Below, in pieces: positions 1 to 7,005 of a DNA stretch of 35,176 nt (the stretch's first letter is position 1; each line of letters starts with the position of its first letter). Where the stretch lies: NCBI GenBank assembly GCA_026645575.1, contig JAPKMW010000112.1, positions 1-35,176 on the forward strand. The letters run 5' to 3'. This DNA is from Caldilineaceae bacterium. Lineage in GTDB: Bacteria > Chloroflexota > Anaerolineae > Caldilineales > Caldilineaceae. The position numbers and the translations under genes were made by a program. The notes beneath the pieces were generated by a model. That model did not search any database. It saw only the letters and a list, made by a program, of their open reading frames with translations, and was not told where the DNA came from.

Positions 1-64
1 GCTTGAGTTTAGGGCAGGGTATAATCATGTTCTCCTCCCTAAATTCAACCGTCCCTATGGGACG
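1..64. repeat. Dispersed palindromic repeat family A, copy 1 (cut by window edge)
   Basis: The left arm begins at the window edge (CTTGAGTTTAGG). The right arm reads TAAATTCAACC followed by the self-complementary end CGTCCCTATGGGACG at 50-64. The same layout recurs at 3574-3650 and 16756-16833: a CGTCCC palindrome, a TGAGTTTAG arm, a variable loop, a CTAAACTCA arm and a CGTCCC palindrome. No ORF is present, so it looks like a non-coding mobile or REP-like element. Bases 65-137 hold nothing else recognisable except a stretch at about 100-130 that resembles 29757-29790. Confidence 0.75.
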
Positions 65-137
65 AAAGCACACGTTTCCCGGTGTACACCAACCGATCAT
101 CACTTATTTCACAGAACACTACTAGTGGCGGAAGTAA

Positions 138-190
138 GACAGTGGGACAGTGAGACAGTACGTCAATTACTGTCTCACTGTCCCACTGTC
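138..190. repeat. 23-bp perfect hairpin built from an 8-bp tandem word
   Basis: Bases 138-160 are the exact reverse complement of 168-190, with a 7-base loop at 161-167. The arms consist of the 8-mer GTCTCACT/GTCCCACT, which continues as a tandem repeat to about 210. It lies just downstream of the rsbQ-like stop (minus strand) and could end that transcript, but no T-run follows it. Confidence 0.85.
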
Positions 191-198
191 TCACTGTC

Positions 199-1017
199 TC
201 ACTGTTCTACTGATTCCCCAAGAAAGTCCTGAATCGCCTGGATCGTCGCCAGGGGTGCGCTCAGGTGGGGGCAATGGCCGGTGGCGTCGATCAGCACCAG
301 CCGATCATCCGCCAGGTGGCGGTGCATGTATTCACCTACAACAACCGGCGCAATCACATCCTCCTGACATTGCAAGGTGAGCGTGGGTTTGCGCAGCAAC
401 GGCAGGTCGGCGCGATTGTCGGAGAGAAAGGTGACGCGGCCAAAGCGCTTGGCAATGGTCGGGTCGGTACGGCAAAAGCTGTTGCTCAGTTCGCCGGCCA
501 GTTCCGGTCGCTCCGGGTTGCCCATGATCACGGGCGCCAGCGCCGTCGCCCAGCCCAGATAGTTGTTGTCGAGAAAGTCCAACAATTCATCAATGTCGCT
601 GCGGGCAAAGCCGCCCACATAATCGCCGTCATTGATGTAGCAGGGCGAAGGGCCGACCAACACCAGGCTGGCAAAATAGTGGGGCGCCTGAATCGCCGCC
701 AGAATGCCAATCATAGCGCTGACCGAGTGGCCGACAAAGACAGCGTCGCACAGATCAAAGGCGGCGCACAGGTCAAGCAGATCCTGCACGTAGCCCTGCA
801 AGCTGCTATACTTGATCGGGTCATAGGCCGTCAGATCCGAAGCGCCGTTGCCCACCAGATCAAAAAGGACGATCTGATATTCTGCCGCAAAGGCCGGCGT
901 CACCAGCCGCCACATATGCTGGTCGCAACCATAGCCGTGGGCAAAGATCATCGGGCGGCTACCCGCGCCAACGATGCGTACATTGTTGCGTTTGCCGATA
1001 GTTTCCTTGTCAAGCAT
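199..1017 (-). CDS. rsbQ: RsbQ-like alpha/beta hydrolase (KAI2/D14 relative)
   Basis: The 272-residue protein matches Bacillus RsbQ in length and layout. The nucleophile is S98 in GHSVS, the acid is D220 in QEDVIAP and the base is H248 in ATGHCPHLS. The segment FDLVGNGASDLTAYD is characteristic of RsbQ. In B. subtilis RsbQ is a hydrolase/receptor needed by the PAS-phosphatase RsbP to signal energy stress; plant KAI2 and D14 belong to the same family. The start is supported by GGAGGGAG about 7 bases upstream. It lies downstream of bphP on the same strand, separated by a long hairpin (1059-1138). No RsbP-type PP2C phosphatase is present in the window, so its partner may be one of the neighbouring PAS kinases (inference). 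The family assignment is secure; the ligand is unknown. Confidence 0.9.
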   Translation of the reverse strand: MLDKETIGKRNNVRIVGAGSRPMIFAHGYGCDQHMWRLVTPAFAAEYQIVLFDLVGNGASDLTAYDPIKYSSLQGYVQDLLDLCAAFDLCDAVFVGHSVSAMIGILAAIQAPHYFASLVLVGPSPCYINDGDYVGGFARSDIDELLDFLDNNYLGWATALAPVIMGNPERPELAGELSNSFCRTDPTIAKRFGRVTFLSDNRADLPLLRKPTLTLQCQEDVIAPVVVGEYMHRHLADDRLVLIDATGHCPHLSAPLATIQAIQDFLGESVEQ

Positions 1018-1058
1018 ATAATGCTCCCTCCAATGCCTAAGGCAAACGAGCGCGGTAA

Positions 1059-1138
1059 GTGCGATTTATACCCCATCGGCATGGCGCTAGGGTTCTTTGG
1101 GAAACCCTAGTGCCATGCCGATGGGGTACAAACCGCAC
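1059..1138. repeat. Long hairpin (about 36-bp arms) between bphP and rsbQ
   Basis: The left arm starts GTGCGATTTATACCCCATCG. The right arm ends CGATGGGGTACAAACCGCAC, and the two pair almost perfectly around a TTCTTTGGG loop near 1094-1102. It abuts the bphP stop codon, so it may act as a terminator or attenuator between bphP and rsbQ, or be a mobile palindrome. There is no T-run in the minus-strand direction. Confidence 0.8.
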
Positions 1139-3520
1139 CTACGCCGGCGTCACCGCTTCCGTCAACGTAAAGTAGAAGGTCGTCCCCTCGTCCAGCGTCG
1201 ATTTCACCCAGAGCCGTCCGCCGTGGCGCTCGACAATCTTCTTCACAATGGTCAACCCCACCCCCACGCCGCCGCCATACTCGTCCCGCCCATGTAAGCG
1301 CCGGAAGATGCGAAAGATCTCCTCGTGGTGCCGGGGCGCAATGCCGATGCCGTTATCGCGCACGTAGAAGATGACAGGGTGAAGGGGTGAGGGGGTGACA
1401 GGGACATCCATCGTCACCGTGTCACTGGTCACCTTGCCACCTGTCACCTTGTCACCTGTCACCTTGTCACCTGTCACCTTGTCACCTTGTCCCGTCCCCC
1501 ACCCAATCTCCACCCACTTCTCCCCCTTGTCGTTATACTTGATGGCGTTGGTGATCAGGTTGTTAAAAAGCTCGCCGACACGGATGGCATCGACGGGGAG
1601 GGTGGGCAGGGGGTGAGGGATGCGCACGGTGACGCCGCTTTGGCGCAGGCGCGGGGCCAGCAGTTCCAGCGTTTCGGTTAGCACCTGGTTGAGATCGGCA
1701 GGGCGCAGGGCCAACTGTTGGCGCCCCAGGCGCGAGTAGTAGAGCAGCGAGTCGATCAACGTCTCCATACGCTGGGTCAGCCGGATCAGCGTTTGCAGTT
1801 TGTCAACCCCCTCAGCGTCCAGCTTGTCGGCGTAATCCTCCAACAGAAAGTAGGAGTAGTTGTGGATGCCGCGCAACGGCTCCTTGAGATCATGGGAGGC
1901 GATATAGGCAAAGGAATCAAGTTCCAGGTTGCTACGCTCCAGCTCGGTATTGAGACGGGCCAGTTCTTCGGCGCGGCGCAAGATAATCTCCAAAATGGAG
2001 CGACGCAAGAGGGCGGCGGCTTCGATCTCCCACGGCTGCCAGGGGGCAGCCGTACCGGCCACCGCCGCTTGCCAGAGGGCAAAGGATTTGCGCGGGGTCA
2101 ACCGTTCGCCATCCGGGGCGGCTTCCACCGGCTTGGTTGGGTCGCCAGCCCAGTTGACGGCATGTTTGTATTCGGGGCGAAACCAGAGAATGTATTCGTT
2201 GTTAAAGCGGGAGAGGCGCAGCGCCAACAGCCCGCTGGCAACAGCCACCCAGCCGGCGGCGGCGGGACAAAGCTGCGCCAGCGTATGGGTAGCGTAGATC
2301 GGCTCCTCGCTCCGCTCGGCCAGCCAGGCGACAATGGCGTGCACGGTTGCTTCGTCGGGCGTCTGTCCACACAATTCCACAGTGTCATCATGGCAAAAGG
2401 CGACGCCGCCGGCCGCAATCCAATCTAGCAAGGTGGGGTCGCCCTGTAGCAAGCCGTGGCGATAATGGTCGGCGGCGGCCATGCGCTCGACAAAGCGGGC
2501 ATGAATGGCATTGAGCCGGGCGATATAGGCGTGGGTCTCCTCGTCCTCCTTGGCGCCCATCTGCAATGAGAGCAGATGGGCCAGAAATTCGGCGGCCATG
2601 CGCGCGGCATGGGGGACATAGCAGGGCGTGCTATGGTGACAGGCCACCAACCCCCACAACTGGTTGTCGCGAATGATCGAGAGTGACATGGTGGCCTGCA
2701 CCCCCATGTTGCGCAGATATTCAGCATGAACCGGCGACATGCTGCGCAGGACGCAGTAGCTCATATCGAGCGGCGCGCCGGTCGTCGGGTTGAGCGTGGG
2801 GCGAAGCGGCACGGGGGCGGCATCGTTGTCCACTTTGAAGCGCAGCCAATTTTTGCGATAGAGCGCCCGCGCCTGTTTGGGAATGTCCGAGGCAGGGTAG
2901 TGCAGCCCCAGGTAGCTTTCCAGATCCGGGCGTTTGTCTTCGGCAATGACGCGGCCCGCTTCATCTGCCAGAAATTTATAGATGAGGACCCGATCAAAGC
3001 CGATGAGACGCCGCACCGCGACCGCCGCCCGCTGACACAAGGCTTCGACCGAAGGCGCACCCTGTAATTCGTTCATGGCGTTTTTGAGCGCACCATACAT
3101 TGTGACGGTTGATGGCGCTGCCGCGGCAGCGCCGGCTTCTAGTTCCAGCAGGAGCAAGCCCTGGTGCCGGTGCAGCAGCCCCTCAAAGCGCCGCTCGTGA
3201 CGGCCGACGGTCATGGCGGGCAAGTATTGGGGGGCGCCGTCCAACGTGTTGGGCAACACCTGCTGTTCCAGATAGGCCAGGTCGGCGGGGGCGAGCAACT
3301 GGCGTAGCGGTTGTCCCACCAAGACGTCCGGCGCCAGACCAAAATGTTCTGCCGTGTTGGCGCTCACCTGTTGGATCGTCAGCGCCGGCTCAGCCAACAC
3401 CAGGAGGACGCCATGCGGCTGCACCGAACCGGGAATATGGATTGGCTCTTTGTCGCAATTGGTCAAATCGACGGTGGCCCCATCAATGGTAGCGGCTTGC
3501 GTCACAGCGTCGGGATTCAT
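1139..3520 (-). CDS. bphP: Bacteriophytochrome histidine kinase
   Basis: This is a 793-residue red/far-red photoreceptor kinase. The PAS domain carries the biliverdin-attachment Cys at C22, in NCDKEPIHIPGS. The GAF domain shows the PASDIP motif (about residue 208), SPVH and CHH histidines. The PHY domain has the PRKSF tongue motif near residue 475. HisKA has H543 (SHDLKEP), and the ATPase has NAIKYND and DNGIGI boxes. Residues about 675-715, between the N and G1 boxes, are a repeat-encoded insert (GDKVT units) not typical of the fold. No receiver is attached. ATG 3520 is preferred over TTG 3523 because AAAGGA lies 7 bases before it. bphO is immediately upstream, as in many bphO-bphP operons, and would supply biliverdin. 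A palindromic element separates the two genes. Confidence 0.95.
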   Translation of the reverse strand: MNPDAVTQAATIDGATVDLTNCDKEPIHIPGSVQPHGVLLVLAEPALTIQQVSANTAEHFGLAPDVLVGQPLRQLLAPADLAYLEQQVLPNTLDGAPQYLPAMTVGRHERRFEGLLHRHQGLLLLELEAGAAAAAPSTVTMYGALKNAMNELQGAPSVEALCQRAAVAVRRLIGFDRVLIYKFLADEAGRVIAEDKRPDLESYLGLHYPASDIPKQARALYRKNWLRFKVDNDAAPVPLRPTLNPTTGAPLDMSYCVLRSMSPVHAEYLRNMGVQATMSLSIIRDNQLWGLVACHHSTPCYVPHAARMAAEFLAHLLSLQMGAKEDEETHAYIARLNAIHARFVERMAAADHYRHGLLQGDPTLLDWIAAGGVAFCHDDTVELCGQTPDEATVHAIVAWLAERSEEPIYATHTLAQLCPAAAGWVAVASGLLALRLSRFNNEYILWFRPEYKHAVNWAGDPTKPVEAAPDGERLTPRKSFALWQAAVAGTAAPWQPWEIEAAALLRRSILEIILRRAEELARLNTELERSNLELDSFAYIASHDLKEPLRGIHNYSYFLLEDYADKLDAEGVDKLQTLIRLTQRMETLIDSLLYYSRLGRQQLALRPADLNQVLTETLELLAPRLRQSGVTVRIPHPLPTLPVDAIRVGELFNNLITNAIKYNDKGEKWVEIGWGTGQGDKVTGDKVTGDKVTGGKVTSDTVTMDVPVTPSPLHPVIFYVRDNGIGIAPRHHEEIFRIFRRLHGRDEYGGGVGVGLTIVKKIVERHGGRLWVKSTLDEGTTFYFTLTEAVTPA
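1376..1498. repeat. In-frame 15-bp tandem repeat inside bphP
   Basis: The tract contains several copies of CTGTCACCTTGTCAC (15 bp), with degenerate reverse-complement material (GGGTGA...GGTGACAGG) at one end. On the minus strand it encodes GDKVT repeats. The same words make up the intergenic hairpins at 11901-11950 and 19111-19257. The 15-bp period keeps the reading frame open. Confidence 0.9.
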
Positions 3521-3573
3521 CAATCATTCCTTTCAAAGTATTGTTTTGTCAAATAAATGCGAAAGGGTTGATC

Positions 3574-3650
3574 CGTCCCCTAGGGACGCATGAGTTTAGG
3601 GGGAAGGGATCATGCTTTCTCTTTCTAAACTCAACCGTCCCTACGGGACG
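3574..3650. repeat. Dispersed palindromic repeat family A, copy 2
   Basis: CGTCCCCTAGGGACG (3574-3588), then TGAGTTTAGG, a loop, CTAAACTCAACC and CGTCCCTACGGGACG (3636-3650). It lies between the bphO stop and the bphP start and would form a strong hairpin in the shared transcript. It could set the bphO:bphP expression ratio or simply be tolerated there. Confidence 0.85.
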
Positions 3651-3688
3651 GTTGAACTCGGCAGACCGTCCTTGACAAAACGGGTGGC

Positions 3689-4276
3689 CTACAGCCCGGA
3701 CAGCCAGTCGCCCAAGGTGGCGAAGGTGGTGCAGGCCGCGTCGATGATAGCCTCCCGGCGTTGGGGGTGATCCGTCGCCAGTTGATTGACAAAGACGCCA
3801 AAGCCGGTCCACATAGGGCCGACCTGGTCGCCATAGCTGGTAAAGAAGGCGGCGCCGCCGGTGGCGTGCAACCCCAACGTCTGCCGCAGCCGACGACTGA
3901 TCAGTTGACCGCCCAGGGTCGCGCCTTCCAACACATAGAGACAACCGCAACCGGTCGCCAGATCCACCGGCTCCGGTCGGTCGCGGCAGATGGGTAGGGC
4001 GGCCAAGGTGGCGGTGGCATCGCCCAGGTGCAGCAGATCGCGGCGAAGGAGCGGCAGCTTGCGCCGCGCCGCCAGATCAAAACCCACAGTCGTCCACGGC
4101 AGGGTTGCCAGGCGCAATTCCAGCGGCAGATAGAAGCCGTAAAAGCGTTGCAACAGGGCATGGTAGGCCGCAGGGGAGGTTGCGACCTGTGGCAGATTCA
4201 CCTGCGCCTCCAGTGCAGCATGGGCCGGTCGCGTCGCCACTTTCAGTTGTTGCATCATCGTCGGTACAGCGTTCAT
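3689..4276 (-). CDS. bphO: Heme oxygenase, bacteriophytochrome-associated
   Basis: The 195-residue protein has the all-helical bacterial heme oxygenase pattern. The likely proximal heme ligand is H19 in TRPAHAALE, and the distal helix glycines lie in LEGATLGGQLISRR. The usual length is about 190-210 residues. The enzyme opens heme to biliverdin IX-alpha, CO and iron; biliverdin is the chromophore bound by the BphP encoded next. The start has AAGGAAG about 8 bases upstream. It lies 54 bases after the stop of the receiver-PAS kinase and ahead of bphP on the same strand, consistent with one operon. The family call is firm; regiospecificity cannot be read from sequence alone. Confidence 0.92.
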   Translation of the reverse strand: MNAVPTMMQQLKVATRPAHAALEAQVNLPQVATSPAAYHALLQRFYGFYLPLELRLATLPWTTVGFDLAARRKLPLLRRDLLHLGDATATLAALPICRDRPEPVDLATGCGCLYVLEGATLGGQLISRRLRQTLGLHATGGAAFFTSYGDQVGPMWTGFGVFVNQLATDHPQRREAIIDAACTTFATLGDWLSGL

Positions 4277-4330
4277 ACAGTCACTTCCTTTACAACTTTG
4301 GGTTTTGTCGGGCCAAGATAGCGCTTACCC

Positions 4331-6700
4331 CTACGATGGCGATGCCCAGGCTCTGGGGCTGCGCGGCCAGGTAAAGCGAAAGGTCGCACCCTGGCCCGCC
4401 GCCGATTCGACCGTGATGACACCACCCCAGCGTTCCACAATCTTTTTGACAATTGCCAGTCCCACGCCATTCCCCTTCGCTCTGTCGCGCGGCAGAAGGG
4501 TGTGGAACATTTCGAAGATCAACCCGTAGTGCTGGGGCGCAATGCCGGGGCCATCATCAGTCAAGATAAATTCGATCCACTCCTTGTTTTGTTTGGTGGT
4601 GATATAGAGTTGCCCCCGTTCCGGTTGATGATGATGTTTGACCGCGTTGTCAAGCAGATGGCGGAGAACCGCTTCTAGGGCCACCTGTTGGGTGACCAGC
4701 ACCGGCAGCGGGAGATCGACGGTGAAGCGAAAAGTCGGCGGCGCCTCCAACCCCTGGGCAATTTCTTCCAGGAGCGCCTGCACATCAACGCGCCGCAGCG
4801 CATCTTCCTGACGGTCGGCCTGGGCATAGGTCAGGAGATCTTCCAGTTGATCTTCCAAACGGCGCACGCGCTTGCGCAACGTTGCCAAATGCCGTTGGGA
4901 TGCCGTCGGCAGCAGATGGCCGGCATCGTCATTGAGCCAGTTCGTTAGATGGTCAATGCCACGCACGGTGTCACGTAAATCATGGGTGGCAAGGCCGATA
5001 AAATGTTCCAGTTGGCGGCGGCTCTCCTCGACCTCGGCAGTGCGCTCGCGCACGCGTGCGGCCAGGTTGGCGTTGATCGCTTGCAAGAGTTCTTCGGCCT
5101 CTTTCAGGGCGGAAATATCTTGCACTGTGCTGACCAGCCGCAGTGGACGCCCGGCGGCGTCACCATAGAGGCGACCAATGCTGTTGATCCAGCGCACTTT
5201 CCCATCGGGCCGCACTAGCCGAAAGGCGACGCCGTAGGGTTCTGTAGTGGCAAGACTTTTTGCCACCATCATTTCAACCGTGGACTGCTCCGCCGGATGG
5301 ACCAGCGCCAGCAAGTCGGCATAGCTGCCGCGCCAGGTATCCGGCTCCACCCCCAGGAGTTGGCCATAATGGCCGCCCCAAATTACACGGTCGTTGACCA
5401 GATCCCACTCCCAGAAGCCCATTTGGGCGGCTTCAATGGCGACGCGGAAGCGTTCTTCGCTGGCACGCAGCGCTGCTTCCGCCGCTTTGCGTTCGGTAAT
5501 GTCCACATTAAAGGCGATGCAGCCGCGCACCTGTCCCCCTTCGTCAAAGAGCGGTTGGGCGCTCTTCAAAAGGGTGTGGCGGACGCCATCCGGGTGAACG
5601 ATCTCCAACTCCACATCGCGCACGGTGATCCCGTTGCGCATGGCGTATTGCATGGGCATGTCGTCCGGCGCGACCGCCTGCCCGTTGCGGTAGACGCGAT
5701 AAGCTGGTTGTTCCGCCGCAAAGGCTGGGGTGAGGGAAGCGTTGGCCGCTGGCGGCAGCCGCAAGAGCGTGCGCAGAACCGGATTGGCCCAAATGTGACG
5801 GCAAGCAGGATCGGTGGACAGGGCAATGCCGACTGGACTGATCTCCAACAAAGTCTGTAACTCCTGCACCCGCTCGGCCAGTTGGCGGTTCAATTGGGCA
5901 ATGTGGGTTTCGGTGCGACGGCGTTCGGTAATGTCGCGGAAAACTAGCACCACCCCCAGCAGGTTACCCTGGCTGTCACGAATGGGCGCCGCGCTGTCAT
6001 CAATCGGCATTTCACGGCCATCACGGGCGATCAGCAAGGTATGGTTGGCCAGGCCGACAATGGCGCCGTGCGCTAACACTTTCACCACCGGGTTTTCCGT
6101 CACCTGACGCGTCTCTTCGCTGACAATGTGAAAAACCTGAGCCAGCGGTTGCCCCTGTGCCGCCGCCAGCGACCAACCGGTCAACGTTTCGGCCACCGGG
6201 TTGAGAAAGGTGACGCGACCGGCCGTATCGGTGGCAATTACGGCGTCGCCAATGCTGGTGAGCGCAATGCGAAACCATTCGCGTTGCTGCGCCAGCGCGC
6301 CTTGCAGGGCCACTTTTTCAATAGCATTGCTGACGGCGCGCTGCAACTGGTCGGGCGTCACCTGTTGCTTGCTCAAATAATCGTGGACGCCGCGCTGCAT
6401 GGCTTGTACGGCAATGGCGGTGTTCTCCATGCCGGTTAACATCACCACCGGATAGAGATGGGGGTGGGCCGCCGCTGCCAGCCGTTCCAGCACGGTCAGG
6501 CCATCTTCATCCGGCAGGCGGTAATCGAGGATGATACAGTCGGGCTGGGTGGCGCCACAAAGTGCGAGCGCCTGGCCGCCATGTTCGGCTTCCAGCACCG
6601 TGTACTCATAGAGGGGATCAGTCGCCAAATAGCGACGATAGGTCAAGCGATCAGCGGGTTCGTCATCAATGATAAGAACGGTTCGTTGTGATCGTTGCAT
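4331..6700 (-). CDS. Receiver-PAS-PAS-PAS hybrid histidine kinase
   Basis: The 789-residue protein begins with a CheY-like receiver (acid pair D12/D13, phosphoacceptor D59 in CIILDYRLPDEDG, K in DYLSK). PAS domains follow at roughly 145-265, 285-400 and 420-535, two of them ending in DITER-type PAC motifs. HisKA has H573 (THDLRDTVRG), and the ATPase has DNAVKHHH and DDGPGI. The reading frame extends upstream to 6937, but that extension has no domain and runs through a repeat (6770-6861), so ATG 6700, directly before the receiver, was chosen. It is the first gene of the likely bphO-bphP transcript. Its N-terminal receiver is the only CheY-type acceptor in this block and is a candidate target of BphP (inference). 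The PAS ligands are unknown. Confidence 0.9.
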   Translation of the reverse strand: MQRSQRTVLIIDDEPADRLTYRRYLATDPLYEYTVLEAEHGGQALALCGATQPDCIILDYRLPDEDGLTVLERLAAAAHPHLYPVVMLTGMENTAIAVQAMQRGVHDYLSKQQVTPDQLQRAVSNAIEKVALQGALAQQREWFRIALTSIGDAVIATDTAGRVTFLNPVAETLTGWSLAAAQGQPLAQVFHIVSEETRQVTENPVVKVLAHGAIVGLANHTLLIARDGREMPIDDSAAPIRDSQGNLLGVVLVFRDITERRRTETHIAQLNRQLAERVQELQTLLEISPVGIALSTDPACRHIWANPVLRTLLRLPPAANASLTPAFAAEQPAYRVYRNGQAVAPDDMPMQYAMRNGITVRDVELEIVHPDGVRHTLLKSAQPLFDEGGQVRGCIAFNVDITERKAAEAALRASEERFRVAIEAAQMGFWEWDLVNDRVIWGGHYGQLLGVEPDTWRGSYADLLALVHPAEQSTVEMMVAKSLATTEPYGVAFRLVRPDGKVRWINSIGRLYGDAAGRPLRLVSTVQDISALKEAEELLQAINANLAARVRERTAEVEESRRQLEHFIGLATHDLRDTVRGIDHLTNWLNDDAGHLLPTASQRHLATLRKRVRRLEDQLEDLLTYAQADRQEDALRRVDVQALLEEIAQGLEAPPTFRFTVDLPLPVLVTQQVALEAVLRHLLDNAVKHHHQPERGQLYITTKQNKEWIEFILTDDGPGIAPQHYGLIFEMFHTLLPRDRAKGNGVGLAIVKKIVERWGGVITVESAAGQGATFRFTWPRSPRAWASPS

Positions 6701-7005
6701 AAAATGATTTCTCGCAGAATGATGGATCGGCGCCGCCCCTTGCCATAGACGACAGAACCTTGATAAGCGGTAACTGCTCAGGTGCGTGGCACTGTTCAGG
6801 CGTAGATCCTTCATCCGACCATCGTTTGACCAGTGCCGCGCACCTGAGCCTGAGTAGTTACGATAAGCGATTGAACAGCAAGCAGAGTTTCTATAAAAAG
6901 CTATTATGCACGCAACCGTATTATCTTGGCAAACCAAACATTATTTTTTACTTTGACAAACATTATTTTATTTTGGCTATCGGGAATTGTTGAATAGTTT
7001 ACGTT
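6701..7005. other. AT-rich intergenic region with a repeat
   Basis: This gap separates the two large kinase genes. It contains family B palindrome copy 1 (6770-6861). It also holds an AT-rich stretch (about 6890-7000) with an imperfect direct repeat of CAAACATTATTTT, at about 6935 and 6957. The stretch could hold the promoter of the downstream receiver-kinase gene on the minus strand, but no convincing -35/-10 pair with good spacing was found. No gene is apparent. Confidence 0.5.
6770..6861. repeat. Dispersed palindromic repeat family B, copy 1
   Basis: The left arm GTAACTGCTCAGGTGCGTGG continues with CACTGTTCA. The right arm TGACCAGTGCCGCGCACCTG continues with AGCCTGAGTAGTTAC and is its imperfect reverse complement. 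The core GTGCGTGGCACTG recurs at 17922-18084 and 31834-31901. Confidence 0.8.

Noticed and set aside
138..190. Hairpin as a definite rho-independent terminator for rsbQ
   Set aside because: The stem is strong but no T-run follows in the direction of transcription, so it is listed only as a repeat.
265..1110. 281-codon plus-strand reading frame opposite rsbQ
   Set aside because: It is antisense to a clear RsbQ homologue, shows no recognisable domain, and is a codon-bias shadow.
6701..6937. Upstream extension of the receiver kinase
   Set aside because: The added 79 residues have no domain, run through the family B repeat, and precede a normal receiver start at ATG 6700.
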